The notes under the pieces are model-generated. The model was not told where the DNA came from, did not search any database, and was given only the letters and a program-made list of their open reading frames with translations. Below, piece by piece: positions 16,838 through 25,472 of a stretch of 64,000 bases of DNA. The stretch is from Streptomyces sp. CA-278952 (GTDB taxonomy: Bacteria > Actinomycetota > Actinomycetes > Streptomycetales > Streptomycetaceae), in assembly GCF_028747205.1 (NCBI RefSeq), contig NZ_CP112880.1:3286001-3350000 (forward strand), read 5' to 3'. Both the position numbers and the translations under genes were made by a program. Position 1 is the stretch's first letter. Every line of letters begins with the position of its first letter.

Positions 16838-17938
16838 ATGTCCGACTTCGTACCCGGTCTTGAGGGAGTCGTCGCATTCGAAACGGAGATCGCCGAACCG
16901 GACAAGGAAGGCGGTTCGCTCCGTTATCGCGGGGTCGACATCGAGGATCTCGTCGGCCATGTCTCGTTCGGAAACGTGTGGGGCCTGCTGGTGGACGGGG
17001 CGTTCGACCCCGGGCTGCCGCCCGCGGAGCCGTTCCCGCTCCCCGTGCACTCCGGTGACATCCGGGTCGACGTGCAGTCGGCGCTGGCGATGCTGGCCCC
17101 CGTCTGGGGTCTGAAGCCGCTGCTGGACATCGACGAGGCGACCGCCCGCGACGACCTGGCGCGGGCGGCCGTGATGGCGCTGTCCTACGTCGCCCAGTCG
17201 GCGCGCGGCCAGGGGCGGCCGATGGTGCCGCAGAGCGAGATCGACAAGGCGCAGTCGGTGGTGGAGCGGTTCATGATCCGCTGGCGCGGCGAGCCGGACC
17301 CGAAGCACGTGAAGGCGGTCGACGCGTACTGGACGTCGGCGGCCGAGCACGGCATGAACGCCTCGACGTTCACGGCCCGGGTCATCGCCTCGACGGGCGC
17401 GGACGTCGCAGCCGCCCTGTCCGGTGCGGTGGGCGCGATGTCGGGCCCGCTGCACGGCGGCGCCCCGTCCCGGGTCCTCGGCATGATCGAGGAGATCGAG
17501 CGTACGGGTGACGCGAGCGCGTACGTGAAGCAGGCCCTGGACCGGGGCGAACGCCTGATGGGCTTCGGCCACCGCGTCTACCGCGCCGAGGACCCCCGCG
17601 CCCGCGTCCTGCGCCGCACGGCCCGCGAGCTGGCCGCCCCGCGCTTCGAGGTGGCGGAGGCGCTGGAGAAGGCGGCGCTGGAGGAGCTGCACGCGCGGCG
17701 TCCGGACCGCGTCCTGGCGACGAACGTGGAGTTCTGGGCGGCGATCGTGCTGGACTTCGCGGAGGTCCCGGCGCCCATGTTCACGTCGATGTTCACCTGT
17801 GCCCGTACGGCGGGCTGGTCGGCGCACATCCTGGAGCAGAAGCGCACGGGCCGCCTGGTGCGCCCGTCGGCGACGTACATCGGCCCGGGAACGCGGGACC
17901 CGCGCGAGATCGAGGGGTACGACGACATCACGGGGTGA
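16838..17938 (+). CDS. Citrate synthase family protein (citrate synthase 2 type)
   Basis: 366 residues from ATG 16838. Short actinobacterial type. The catalytic His segments [13 protein letters not shown] and [14 protein letters not shown], with the Asp/Glu-bearing region [15 protein letters not shown] and active loop GPLHGGAP, are in order. It condenses acetyl-CoA (or another acyl-CoA) with an oxoacid. Streptomyces have several paralogues, so citrate versus methylcitrate activity is not decided by sequence. Divergent from pdxH with a 268-bp gap that shows no clear operator. Confidence 0.9.
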   Translation: MSDFVPGLEGVVAFETEIAEPDKEGGSLRYRGVDIEDLVGHVSFGNVWGLLVDGAFDPGLPPAEPFPLPVHSGDIRVDVQSALAMLAPVWGLKPLLDIDEATARDDLARAAVMALSYVAQSARGQGRPMVPQSEIDKAQSVVERFMIRWRGEPDPKHVKAVDAYWTSAAEHGMNASTFTARVIASTGADVAAALSGAVGAMSGPLHGGAPSRVLGMIEEIERTGDASAYVKQALDRGERLMGFGHRVYRAEDPRARVLRRTARELAAPRFEVAEALEKAALEELHARRPDRVLATNVEFWAAIVLDFAEVPAPMFTSMFTCARTAGWSAHILEQKRTGRLVRPSATYIGPGTRDPREIEGYDDITG

Positions 17939-17980
17939 GAGGGGCGGGGGCGGACGCGGGGCTCGCGGCTGGTGAACGCG

Positions 17981-18040
17981 CGGGTACGGGGTAGACGTAC
18001 CGGCGCACCCCGGGTACGGGGTACGCGTACCGGCACACCC
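17981..18040. repeat. 30-bp direct repeat, two copies
   Basis: Two adjacent 30-bp units starting CGGGTACGGGGTA differ at only a few positions. Each contains a GGTACG/CGTACC-type palindrome, so the pair can fold into two hairpins. It lies between the citrate-synthase-like gene and the VOC gene and may serve as terminator. Confidence 0.7.
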
Positions 18041-18093
18041 CCGCACCCCCCGCGCATCTCGACCTCACCATCTCCCGAGCGAGGAGGCTCACC

Positions 18094-18603
18094 ATGACCA
18101 CCCCCCGACCGTCTCTGACCCTCTCCAGCACAGTGCTCGACGCCCCGGACGCGGCGGAGCTGGCGGACTTCTACCGCCGCCTCCTGGGGTGGGAGCCGGT
18201 GCAGGAGGAGCCGGGCTGGGTGAAGCTCCTCCCGCCCGGCGGCGGCTCCGGCCTGGGCTTCCAGACGGAGAAGGCGTACGTGCCTCCGGTCTGGCCCGCG
18301 TCCCCCGGCGACCAGCTGATGATGCTGCACCTGGACTTCGAGGTGACGGACCTGGAGGCAGGCGTGGCCCACGCGGTGGCGGAGGGCGCGACACCTGCGG
18401 AGTTCCAGCCGCAGCACGACGTACGGGTGCTGTTCGACCCGGTGGGCCATCCGTTCTGCCTGTTCGTCAACGACCCGGCCCCGGGCCAGACTCCGGCGAT
18501 CAGCCCCGAGTGGGTGGCGGAACAGGCCCGGAACATCGGGGCGGAGGACCGGGTGGCGGAGCTTCCGGCGGCCACCCCTAAGCAGGTGCCGGAGGCAGGG
18601 TGA
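18094..18603 (+). CDS. VOC (glyoxalase/bleomycin-resistance) family protein
   Basis: 169 residues, ATG 18094 with GAGGAGG upstream. Two beta-alpha-beta-beta-beta modules: SSTVLDAPDAAELADFYRRLL at the N-terminus and MLHLDFEVTDLEAGVAHAVAEG in the second, ending with DPVGHPFCLFVND. His and Glu ligands are only partly present. Substrate unknown. Its last 26 bp overlap the 3' end of the convergent histidine-kinase gene. Confidence 0.85.
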   Translation: MTTPRPSLTLSSTVLDAPDAAELADFYRRLLGWEPVQEEPGWVKLLPPGGGSGLGFQTEKAYVPPVWPASPGDQLMMLHLDFEVTDLEAGVAHAVAEGATPAEFQPQHDVRVLFDPVGHPFCLFVNDPAPGQTPAISPEWVAEQARNIGAEDRVAELPAATPKQVPEAG

Positions 18604-19702
18604 GAGGCAGGGTGACCTCGAAGCGGCAGCCGCCCATCACGTTGCGGACGGCGGCCCGGCCCTGGTGGGCTTCGACGATGCCCGCCACGATGGCCAGGCC
18701 GAGTCCCGCTCCCGCCGGCGGCGTACGGGCGTGGTTGCCGCGCCAGCCGGTGTCGAAGACGCGTGGCAGGTCCTCCTCGGGGATACCGCCGCAGCTGTCG
18801 GTGACGGACAGGACGACACCGTCGTCGGTGCGCCGCGCGGCCACCGCGACCGTGCCGTCGGAGGGCGTGCGGTGGATCGCGTTCACCAGGAGGTTGCCCA
18901 GAACGCGGCTCATCTCCTTGCTGTCGACCTCCACCGGCACACAGTCGACCGCCTCGCCGACCAGGCGCACTCCGTGCTCCCGGGCGAGCGGGTCGGCCCC
19001 GGCCATGGCGTCGGCGACCAGGTCGTAGACGGAGATCCGGGCGCGGCTCAGAGCGAGGGCGCCCGCGTGGATGCGGGACAGCTCGAAGAGGTCGCCGACC
19101 AGGGTGTCCAGGCGTTCGACCTCGGAGCGGATCTGGCGCAGATAGCGGTCGGGGTCGGCGGCCACACCGTCCTCCAGGGCCTCGGACATGGCGCGCAGAC
19201 CCGCGAGCGGCGTACGCAGGTCGTGCGAGATCCAGGCCACCAGCTCTCGCCGTGATGCCTCCAGGGCGCGTTCACGGTCCCTCGACTCCGCCAGCTTGGC
19301 GCTGCTGGACTCCAACTCCGCGCTGAGCGCCATCAGTTCCGCGGTCGCCGCCCGTGCGGGCGCGGCGAAGCTGCCGCCGTCGCCGAACGAGCGGGCCGCC
19401 TCGGTCAGGGCCAGGCTGCGGGCGACCACCCAGCGGCCGAGCAGCAGCGCGGTGGCCAGGGAGACCACGGCGGCCATCGCCACGACGATCACGATCACGT
19501 TCAGGTCGTGCGGCGACAGGAACATCTCCCAGGCCACGGCCAGGGTTCCGAGCAGCATCGCGAGGACCGCGACGGCGGTGACGACCGTGAGTATGACCAC
19601 GAGGGAACGGTGCCGCAGGAGCCGCAGCGCCAGGGCGCCCAGCAGACCGGCGACCGCGGCGCCCAAGAAGGCCAGCAGGGCGATGATGAGGATGTCCAGC
19701 AT
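18578..19702 (-). CDS. Sensor histidine kinase with damaged partner gene
   Basis: 374 residues from ATG 19702. There are three hydrophobic segments near the N-terminus (residues ~1-30, 33-60 and 68-92). The helical linker leads into an H-box LVAWISHDLRTPLAGLRAM, N-box VLGNLLVNAIHRTPSDG, G1 DSCGGIPEEDLPRVFD and G2 GAGLGLAIVAGI. All catalytic boxes are intact. The small upstream ORF (19710-19907) looks like a collapsed response-regulator gene, so this kinase may be an orphan. Confidence 0.9.
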   Translation of the reverse strand: MLDILIIALLAFLGAAVAGLLGALALRLLRHRSLVVILTVVTAVAVLAMLLGTLAVAWEMFLSPHDLNVIVIVVAMAAVVSLATALLLGRWVVARSLALTEAARSFGDGGSFAAPARAATAELMALSAELESSSAKLAESRDRERALEASRRELVAWISHDLRTPLAGLRAMSEALEDGVAADPDRYLRQIRSEVERLDTLVGDLFELSRIHAGALALSRARISVYDLVADAMAGADPLAREHGVRLVGEAVDCVPVEVDSKEMSRVLGNLLVNAIHRTPSDGTVAVAARRTDDGVVLSVTDSCGGIPEEDLPRVFDTGWRGNHARTPPAGAGLGLAIVAGIVEAHQGRAAVRNVMGGCRFEVTLPLTLPPAPA

Positions 19703-19709
19703 GGGTCCG

Positions 19710-19907
19710 TCAGCCTTCGGTCGTCGTGGAGTGACCCGGCCGGCCGGACCTGTGCCGCGCGGCGCACGCCGGGGCCGCCGGTCCGCCGTCGGCGCGGGGG
19801 ACCTCGTCCACGGTGCGGCCCGGGTGCCCCGCGACGGCCCCGGCCACGGTCGGGCCGTCATCCACGAGGAGCACGCGAAGCCCTGCGTCCGGCGGTGGTG
19901 TCTGCAT
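19710..19907 (-). pseudogene. Response-regulator remnant with internal deletion
   Basis: 65-codon open frame just before the kinase gene. It begins MQTPPPDAGLRVLLVDDGPT, which is the first beta strand and acidic pair of a receiver domain, then loses similarity. No phosphorylated Asp, no Lys and no winged-helix domain remain. Its stop is 7 bp before the kinase ATG, as expected for the end of a complete regulator gene, so most of the gene (about 600 bp) seems to have been deleted. Confidence 0.6.
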
Positions 19908-20030
19908 GGCCCCAGCCTCGCACCGCTCGGCGACGGCCGGGGCGTCCGGCCCTGCTCCAGCCGTCGACGTCCCGCTTCCGTAAGAACTTGAAGTCCCTTA
20001 TGCCCGCTTCGCGTTCATAGAGTGGTGGCC

Positions 20031-20369
20031 ATGCCCTTCACGGTGTCCAGCGACGCCGGCGCCCCCTGCCGCAGCGCCTCCCAGCAGTCCCCGCCCCCGC
20101 TCTCTTCCTCATCCCCGCCCTCTTCCTCGTCCGCGACTCCGCTGTCGGGGACGCCCGCCCCCGTCGCGTTACGGGCCGGGGACGAGGTGTTCCACTACCG
20201 CGAGGGCGACAACCCGGGAATCGTCGTCGGCGTACGCAGACCCTGGTGGGCCCTGTTCGGGCGCGTCTACTGGGTCCAGTGGCGCGCGGGCGTCCTTCCC
20301 GTACCGATGCACACCGGGTTACGGCTCGCACCCGACGACCGGCAGAGCCGAAGAGAGGCAACATCATGA
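20031..20369 (+). CDS. Small hypothetical protein with Ser/Pro-rich N-terminus
   Basis: 112 residues from ATG 20031. A low-complexity Ser/Pro region (~residues 20-50) is followed by a compact C-terminal part with GDEVFHYREGDNPGIVVGV and RVYWVQWRAGVLPVPMHTGL, which looks like a small beta-barrel domain. A -10 like TAGAGT ends seven bases before the ATG, suggesting a leaderless mRNA. The stop overlaps the DM13 gene by ATGA, so the two are cotranslated. Function unknown. Confidence 0.65.
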   Translation: MPFTVSSDAGAPCRSASQQSPPPLSSSSPPSSSSATPLSGTPAPVALRAGDEVFHYREGDNPGIVVGVRRPWWALFGRVYWVQWRAGVLPVPMHTGLRLAPDDRQSRREATS

Positions 20370-20962
20370 CTACGCACGATCAGCAGCACGCGGACGCTCC
20401 GAAGCGACGGCGATCGCGATCGCGCGGGCCGGTGCTCGCCGCCGCGCTGATCGCCGCCACGCTGGCCGTGAGCGTGGGTCTGTACTGGTTCCAGCCGTGG
20501 AAGCTGTGGCAGGACGAGACCGTACGCGAGGAACTGGCCGTCCCCACCGCCCCGTCGGAGACCGCGCCGCCTTCCCCCGGCGCCTCCCGGTCCACGGCGC
20601 CACCGGGACCGGAGACGCTGGCGACGGGTGAGCTGATCAGCCACGAACACCGCACGAGGGGCACGGTCAAGGTGGTCCGCCTGCCCGACGGCTCGCGCAC
20701 GCTGCGCCTGGAGGGCCTGGACACCAGCAACGGCCCCGATCTGCACGTCTGGATCACCGACGCTCCGGTCAAGGAAGGCAGGGAGGGCTGGGGCGTGTTC
20801 GACGACGGAGCTTACGAGAGCCTCGGCAAGCTCAAGGGCAACAAGGGCGACCAGAACTACGCCCTGCCGGCCGGCATCGACCTCGACGAGTTCACCGGCG
20901 TGAGCATCTGGTGCGCCCGGTTCAGCGTCTCCTTCGGAGCGGCCGAACTCGCCCCTGCCTGA
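20366..20962 (+). CDS. Membrane-anchored DM13-domain protein
   Basis: 198 residues. After a basic start there is one membrane span (VLAAALIAATLAVSVGLYW), a Pro/Ser linker, then an extracytoplasmic DM13 domain: GELISHEHRTRGTVKVVRL, LRLEGLDTSNGPDLHVWITD, KGNKGDQNYALPAGIDLDEF and VSIWCARFSVSFGAAEL. DM13 (electron-transfer DM13) domains carry a conserved Cys, here in IWCARF. The likely role is redox-linked and outside the membrane; the partner is unknown. Confidence 0.85.
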   Translation: MTTHDQQHADAPKRRRSRSRGPVLAAALIAATLAVSVGLYWFQPWKLWQDETVREELAVPTAPSETAPPSPGASRSTAPPGPETLATGELISHEHRTRGTVKVVRLPDGSRTLRLEGLDTSNGPDLHVWITDAPVKEGREGWGVFDDGAYESLGKLKGNKGDQNYALPAGIDLDEFTGVSIWCARFSVSFGAAELAPA

Positions 20963-21004
20963 CCCCGCTCCGGCGGACGTCCGCCTGCCACGCCCGAGGG
21001 CGGC

Positions 21005-21670
21005 TCAGTCCCGGGTATCGGCGCGTCGGACGGCGATGACGTTGTCGGTCACGGTCGCGGTCTCACCGCCGGGGCCGGTGGCGGTCCGCCGGGGCGCGTG
21101 GCACAGCTCGGTCCGCCATCCGTCGCCGAGCCGCAGCGACGCGAGTACGTCGTCGGGGGCGGGGAAGCGTACGTCCTGGTGGCCGTCCCGCCAGGACCAG
21201 GGGGCGAGCGAGGCGTGCTCGACCAGCACGAGCAGGCCGCCGGGGGCGACGGCCTCGGTGGCGCGCCGGAGCACCTGCTCGCGGGGGATCTCCACAGGGG
21301 TGTGGAAATAACTGGCGGTCACCAGGCCGAAGGTCCCGTCGGGGAAGGTCCGGGCCAGGTCGTGCCGGCTCGGGCGGACGCGGTCGGTCAGCCCGGCCGC
21401 GGCGGCTCCGGCGGCGACCCGGCCCAGGGCGGTGGACGAGACGTCGACGGCGGTGACGTCCCAGCCGAGCGAGGCGAGCCAGAGCGCGTCGCCGCCGTGC
21501 CCGCAGCCCAGGTCCAGCGCCCGTCCGCCGTCGCCCGGCGCGAGGGCCAGGGCGGTGACGGCCTCGGCGAGGACGGCGTTGGGGCGGGTGCCCCACTCCG
21601 CGTCGACGCCGGCGTAGTGGTTCTCCCAGAAGGCGGCGGAGTCGGTGACGCCGGTGGTGTCGCTGCCCAT
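21005..21670 (-). CDS. Class I SAM-dependent methyltransferase
   Basis: 221 residues from ATG 21670 (MGSDTTGVTDSAAFW), with AAGGGA upstream. Motif I ALDLGCGHGGDALWLA, motif II WDVTAVDVSSTALG and the acidic motif LVTASYFHTPVEIP are present; overall close to TehB/thiopurine-type methyltransferases. The divergent XRE-cupin gene starts 119 bp away and is the likely regulator. Substrate unknown. Confidence 0.85.
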   Translation of the reverse strand: MGSDTTGVTDSAAFWENHYAGVDAEWGTRPNAVLAEAVTALALAPGDGGRALDLGCGHGGDALWLASLGWDVTAVDVSSTALGRVAAGAAAAGLTDRVRPSRHDLARTFPDGTFGLVTASYFHTPVEIPREQVLRRATEAVAPGGLLVLVEHASLAPWSWRDGHQDVRFPAPDDVLASLRLGDGWRTELCHAPRRTATGPGGETATVTDNVIAVRRADTRD

Positions 21671-21788
21671 GGCTGTTCCCTTCATGCCCGTCGGGGCCGC
21701 TCCGGACGAGCCGCCCCGCTGGACAGAAAGGTGCGCCGCGGTCCGCCACGCTTGCAAGTTCCCATGCTGTTTCGGCAACCTGGCGGAC

Positions 21789-22433
21789 ATGGCAGCCGAA
21801 GAAGACGCGGTACGACAGACGCCCAAGGACACCGGCAACGCCAAGGACGGCGTCCTGGCGGCGGTAGGCCCCCGCCTCCGCGACCTGCGGCGCAGGCACG
21901 GGATGACCCTCGCCGAGCTGGCCGAGCGCACCGGGATCAACGAGAGCACCCTGTCCCGCCTGGAGGGCGGCACACGCAAGCCGACGCTGGAGTTGCTGCT
22001 GCCGCTGGCGGAGGTCCACGCGGTGCCGCTGGACGAACTGGTGGGCGCACCCCGCACGGGCGACCCGCGCATCCACCTCCGCCCGGTCACCCGCGACGGC
22101 CTCACCTACGTACCGCTCAGCCGCCCCGGCGGCGTCCAGGCCCACAAGCTGCTGATCCCGCCGGGCCCGGACACCGAGCCGACCCTGCGGACCCACGAGG
22201 GCTTCGAGTGGCTGTACGTGCTGGCCGGGCGGCTGCGGCTGATCCTGGGCGAACGGACGCTGGTCCTGAAGCCGGGCGAGGCCGCCGAGTTCGACACCCA
22301 CGTGCCGCACTGGCTCGGCCCCGACGATGACCGGACCGTGGAACTCCTCGTCCTCTTCGGCCACCAGGGCGAGCGGGCCCACTTGAGGGCCCGCCAGGGG
22401 CCGGAGCGGGGGCCGGCCGAGGGCAGGGCTTGA
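21789..22433 (+). CDS. XRE-family regulator with C-terminal cupin
   Basis: 214 residues from ATG 21789. HTH at ~residues 28-80 (GMTLAELAERTGINESTLSR), then a cupin barrel (THEGFEWLYVLAGRLRLILG, FDTHVPHWLGP) that probably senses a small molecule. Divergent from the methyltransferase gene, whose promoter shares the 118-bp gap. Confidence 0.85.
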   Translation: MAAEEDAVRQTPKDTGNAKDGVLAAVGPRLRDLRRRHGMTLAELAERTGINESTLSRLEGGTRKPTLELLLPLAEVHAVPLDELVGAPRTGDPRIHLRPVTRDGLTYVPLSRPGGVQAHKLLIPPGPDTEPTLRTHEGFEWLYVLAGRLRLILGERTLVLKPGEAAEFDTHVPHWLGPDDDRTVELLVLFGHQGERAHLRARQGPERGPAEGRA

Positions 22434-22569
22434 GCCCCGCCGCCCGCCAACGTCAAGGGCACCGGCACGGGCACCGGCAGCCACCCGGCGCGGGCACCGG
22501 CACCGGCCCACCCGTCGGCAGCCACCCGCCGCCCCGCTGAATTCACGTGCCCCGGTGGCCGGGGCGAGC

Positions 22570-22776
22570 TAGGCTCGGCCGCATGAACGTCACCGGCCTC
22601 AACACCACCGCGACCGCGCGAGCGACCAGCTCGCCGGTTGCCGCCGCCTGACCTTCACTCCCCCCGGCGACCGGAAACGGTCCGTCGGCAGTGCCGTGGC
22701 GCCTCTGGCCCCGGCCGGGTGACCGAACGGTCCCGTTCTCCGGCGCCTTCCCGCTGCACGCGAAGGAGCCACCCCC
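22570..22776 (+). promoter_or_regulatory. Leader region with competing hairpins before the AlaRS-like gene
   Basis: A TAGGCT -10 (22570-22575) is followed seven bases later by the ATG of a 22-codon leader ORF. Past its stop come two stem-loops with the same arms: GACCG (22669-22673)/CGGTC (22678-22682) around GAAA, and GACCG (22721-22725)/CGGTC (22728-22732). The arms can also pair crosswise, so two exclusive folds are possible, as in attenuators. AAGGAG for the synthetase gene follows at 22761. Confidence 0.5.
22583..22651 (+). CDS. Ala/Thr-rich leader peptide, 22 codons
   Basis: ATG at 22583, stop TGA at 22649. The peptide begins MNVTGLNTTATARAT and ends in three consecutive GCC Ala codons before the stop; 6 Ala and 6 Thr of 22. 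It appears leaderless because the -10 is seven bases upstream. An Ala run in front of an alanyl-tRNA synthetase homologue is what one would expect of a translation-sensing leader. Confidence 0.5.
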   Translation: MNVTGLNTTATARATSSPVAAA

Positions 22777-23943
22777 ATGCGTACGGACCAGCTGGTCAGC
22801 ACGTTCGTCGAGTACTACGAAGAGCGCGGCCACCGCCGCATCACCGGCTCGACCCTGCTGCCGCCCGACGGCGACCCCGTGCTCTTCACCACCTCCGGCA
22901 TGCACCCGCTCACGCCCTACCTGGAGGGCCGCCCCCACCCGCTGGGCCGGCGACTGGTGAACGTACAGCGCTGCCTGCGCACCACGGACCTGGACGAGGT
23001 CGGGGACGCCACACATCTGACGGTCTTCGAGATGCTCGGCACCTGGTCGCTGGGCGACTACGGGGGCCCGCTCAGTCTCGACTGGGGGTACGGGCTGCTC
23101 ACCGAGGGCCTGGGCGTCGATCCCGGTCTGCTGCACGCCACCGCCTTCGCCGGTGACGACCGGACCGGTCCGGACACCGCCTCCGTCGACCTGTGGCAGG
23201 GCCTCGGCGTCCCCGTGGAACTCACCGTGGAGGACAACTGGTGGCCCAACGGATCGGCCGGCCCCTGCGGCCCCGACTCGGAGATCTTCCTGTGGACCGG
23301 CGAAGGCCCGCCGCAGTCGACGCCCACCCGCGACGACCGCTGGGTCGAGGTGTGGAACCACGTCACGATGACCCACCGCCGCCTCGGCGACGGCTCCCTC
23401 GTCCCGCTCCCCCAGCGCAACGTCGACACCGGCCTCGGCCTGGAACGGCTGGCCTCCCTGCTCCAGGGCGAGTCGTCCGTCTTCGCCTGCGACGTCTTCG
23501 CCCCCTGGCGCCACCTGGTGCCCGCCCTGTGGCCGCTGGACGAACCGTCACTGCGCCTGGTCGGCGACCACCTTCGCTCGGCCGTCGTGGTGCTCGGCGA
23601 CGGTGTACGCCCGGCCAACTCGGGGCGTGGCTACGTGCTGCGTCGCTTGGTACGACGGGTACTCACCGTGCTGTGGCGCGACGATCCCTCGCGCAGCGTC
23701 GGGGACCTGCCGGAGGAACTGGTCGAGCACACCCTGGACCACTTCCGGCAGGACCTGCGCCCGGGCGACGTGCTCCGGATGCTGCTCGAGGAGGAGCACC
23801 GGTTCCGCGGGCTCCTGGAGCGCGGCCGAAGGGTGCTCGCCAGGCCCCGGTTCCAAGGCCCGCTGACCGAGGAGGACTTCCACTACCTCCACGACACCCA
23901 TGGACTGCCCCGCGAGCTGGTCCTGAGCCTGCGCGAGGAGTGA
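22777..23943 (+). CDS. Alanyl-tRNA synthetase homologue limited to catalytic and tRNA-recognition part
   Basis: 388 residues, ATG 22777 after AAGGAG. It follows AlaRS from start to about the end of the tRNA-recognition domain: VSTFVEYYEERGHRRI, LLPPDGDPVLFTTSGMHP, motif 2 (RCLRTTDLDEVGD ... FEMLGTWSLGDY), motif 3 (DTGLGLERLASLLQG), NSGRGYVLRRLVRRV and YLHDTHGLPRELVLSL. The editing domain and C-Ala (about 450-500 residues) are missing. E. coli AlaRS fragments of similar extent still aminoacylate, so activity is possible. Roles to consider: back-up synthetase, resistance, or supply of Ala-tRNA for a peptide transferase. Confidence 0.8.
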   Translation: MRTDQLVSTFVEYYEERGHRRITGSTLLPPDGDPVLFTTSGMHPLTPYLEGRPHPLGRRLVNVQRCLRTTDLDEVGDATHLTVFEMLGTWSLGDYGGPLSLDWGYGLLTEGLGVDPGLLHATAFAGDDRTGPDTASVDLWQGLGVPVELTVEDNWWPNGSAGPCGPDSEIFLWTGEGPPQSTPTRDDRWVEVWNHVTMTHRRLGDGSLVPLPQRNVDTGLGLERLASLLQGESSVFACDVFAPWRHLVPALWPLDEPSLRLVGDHLRSAVVVLGDGVRPANSGRGYVLRRLVRRVLTVLWRDDPSRSVGDLPEELVEHTLDHFRQDLRPGDVLRMLLEEEHRFRGLLERGRRVLARPRFQGPLTEEDFHYLHDTHGLPRELVLSLREE

Positions 23944-24016
23944 GGACGTCAAGCGGATCGCCCGACCCCGGCGACGAGCGGCCCGGCTTTGCGCACGGCT
24001 GGGCCCGACGCACAGG

Positions 24017-25120
24017 TCACGCCCTGCTGGGCCGGACAACTTCGCCGGGGTCCCGGAGCCATACCTGCTGGCCCCGGTCGGTCACGGTCAGCCCGAACTG
24101 TTCGGCGTCGGGTCGCCCTGCCGACTCGTACTCCCACCAGACCTGCTCGATCTCCTCCCACAGGAACCCGGGCCCGTACTGCCACACCTCCTCCCCCGAG
24201 GCGGCCGTCGCAGCGCCTCCGTCCTCCCGGGTCACCCAGACCCGCGCCCCGTCGACGGTCTCCTGGTGGATGAGCCGCACGCCGGGCAGCCGGGCCCCCG
24301 CATACAGGGCGAATCCGAGATCGAGGAGCCGGGCGGGGTCCAGACCAGCGGCACGGGCCCGACCCTTGCCCCGCACCTCGTGGAGGTCAGGCACGCGATG
24401 GGCTCGCATCGGCATGTACGTGGCCCCGCCGCAGAACGGCCCCACCGCCGTGCCGTCGCCCTGAACGCGAAGTTGGACCAGCGCCCCGGACCAGAACTCC
24501 CGGGCGAGCGGAACCACGAGGACCCCACCGGGCCGGACCTGGCGGAGCAGCGCGTACGGGACATACCGCAACGCGCAGGTAGCGATCAGCCGATCCACGG
24601 GTCCCAAACCGGGCCACGGCTCCTCACCATCGCCGACCCGCAGGTGCGGACGATACCCGGCCTGCGCCAAGGCGTCGGCCGCCTGCCGGGCCACCACCGG
24701 GTCCAGCTCGACACTGTGGACCAGATCGTCACCGAGCCGCTCGCACAGCAACGCCGCGACATACCCGGTGCCAGTGCCGATCTCCAGCACACGCTGCCCG
24801 TCGACGACTTCGAGGAGCGTGAGCATCCGGGCGACCATCGAGGGCATCGAGTTAGACGACGTAGCGAGGCCGGGTCCGCCCTCGCCCCCGTCGTCGAGCT
24901 GGGTAATGACCGGCTCGTCGCTGTTCACCAACGCCAGCCACGCATCCGCCCCCACGACCGGCTCACACCGATCGGGCAACTGCCGCCACACAACCTCCGG
25001 AACGAACCGGCTACGCGGAACAGCCTCGAACACCCGCCGCCACCGGCCGGTCAGCAACCCACGATCGGCCAACTCCTGCACCAGAGACGGGTAGGTGGGT
25101 GCCTGGTGTGCGGCGCTCAC
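24017..25120 (-). CDS. Protein-isoaspartate methyltransferase-like enzyme of RiPP type
   Basis: 367 residues from GTG 25120, which overlaps the stop of the upstream peptide gene (GTGA); the frame is open further upstream but that DNA encodes the peptide. PCMT hallmarks: SMPSMVARMLTLLEV, motif I VLEIGTGTGYVAALLCERL, VHSVELDPVVARQAADAL, RLIATCALRYVPYALLRQVR and PGGVLVVPL. It has a long Trp-rich C-terminal extension (EEVWQYGPGFLWEEIEQVWW, GLTVTDRGQQVWL) as in methyltransferases of ATP-grasp and imiditide peptide systems. No ATP-grasp gene is near. It probably methylates an Asp of the adjacent peptide, leading to aspartimide. Confidence 0.8.
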   Translation of the reverse strand: MSAAHQAPTYPSLVQELADRGLLTGRWRRVFEAVPRSRFVPEVVWRQLPDRCEPVVGADAWLALVNSDEPVITQLDDGGEGGPGLATSSNSMPSMVARMLTLLEVVDGQRVLEIGTGTGYVAALLCERLGDDLVHSVELDPVVARQAADALAQAGYRPHLRVGDGEEPWPGLGPVDRLIATCALRYVPYALLRQVRPGGVLVVPLAREFWSGALVQLRVQGDGTAVGPFCGGATYMPMRAHRVPDLHEVRGKGRARAAGLDPARLLDLGFALYAGARLPGVRLIHQETVDGARVWVTREDGGAATAASGEEVWQYGPGFLWEEIEQVWWEYESAGRPDAEQFGLTVTDRGQQVWLRDPGEVVRPSRA

Positions 25121-25248
25121 CACTGCGGGAAGCACTGAGGGCGACTGCCGTCCGGAGTCGGCTTCGGCTCCTGGGGCGGCGTCCACGGCTTGTCCGAGGG
25201 CGGCCCACCGTGTTTACCGGCATCGGCCGATACGGGGGTAGTGATCAT
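25117..25248 (-). CDS. 43-aa candidate RiPP precursor
   Basis: ATG 25248 with GAGGAG upstream. The upstream gene's stop overlaps this ATG (ATGA), and its own stop overlaps the methyltransferase GTG. It begins MITTPVSADAGKHGG and ends TPDGSRPQCFPQW. Pro-rich, with Asp at 9, 19 and 33. Asp33 is followed by Gly, the sequence most prone to aspartimide formation, so it is the best candidate for modification. No signal peptide or membrane segment. Its size and position match imiditide precursors next to their methyltransferase. Confidence 0.65.
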   Translation of the reverse strand: MITTPVSADAGKHGGPPSDKPWTPPQEPKPTPDGSRPQCFPQW

Positions 25249-25472
25249 TGTCCATCTCCTCTGTTCTTCGGAACACTTCTATTGGCGGGGCGGTGGTGCA
25301 GCCGGTAGATGCCGTACGGCGGGAAGACGTCGACGCGGCGCGGACAGCCACTCTCCGCGCACGCCCGGCACAGCAGCTCCCGGCCGTGAGCGGTGTGCCG
25401 GGCGGCGGTCACCGAGGAACGCCAACACGCCTCACACGTACGCGCATCCGCAGCCGACAGGCTGACGCTCAT
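25245..25472 (-). CDS. Small zinc-ribbon-like protein
   Basis: 75 residues, ATG 25472 (MSVSLSAADARTCEACW). It has two CxxC pairs (CEAC and CRAC) and a further Cys (GCPRR), suggesting one zinc site, followed by a basic aromatic tail (VFPPYGIYRLHHRP). Both ends overlap neighbours by ATGA. Function unknown; in this operon it could be an accessory or DNA/peptide-binding factor. Confidence 0.6.
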   Translation of the reverse strand: MSVSLSAADARTCEACWRSSVTAARHTAHGRELLCRACAESGCPRRVDVFPPYGIYRLHHRPANRSVPKNRGDGQ

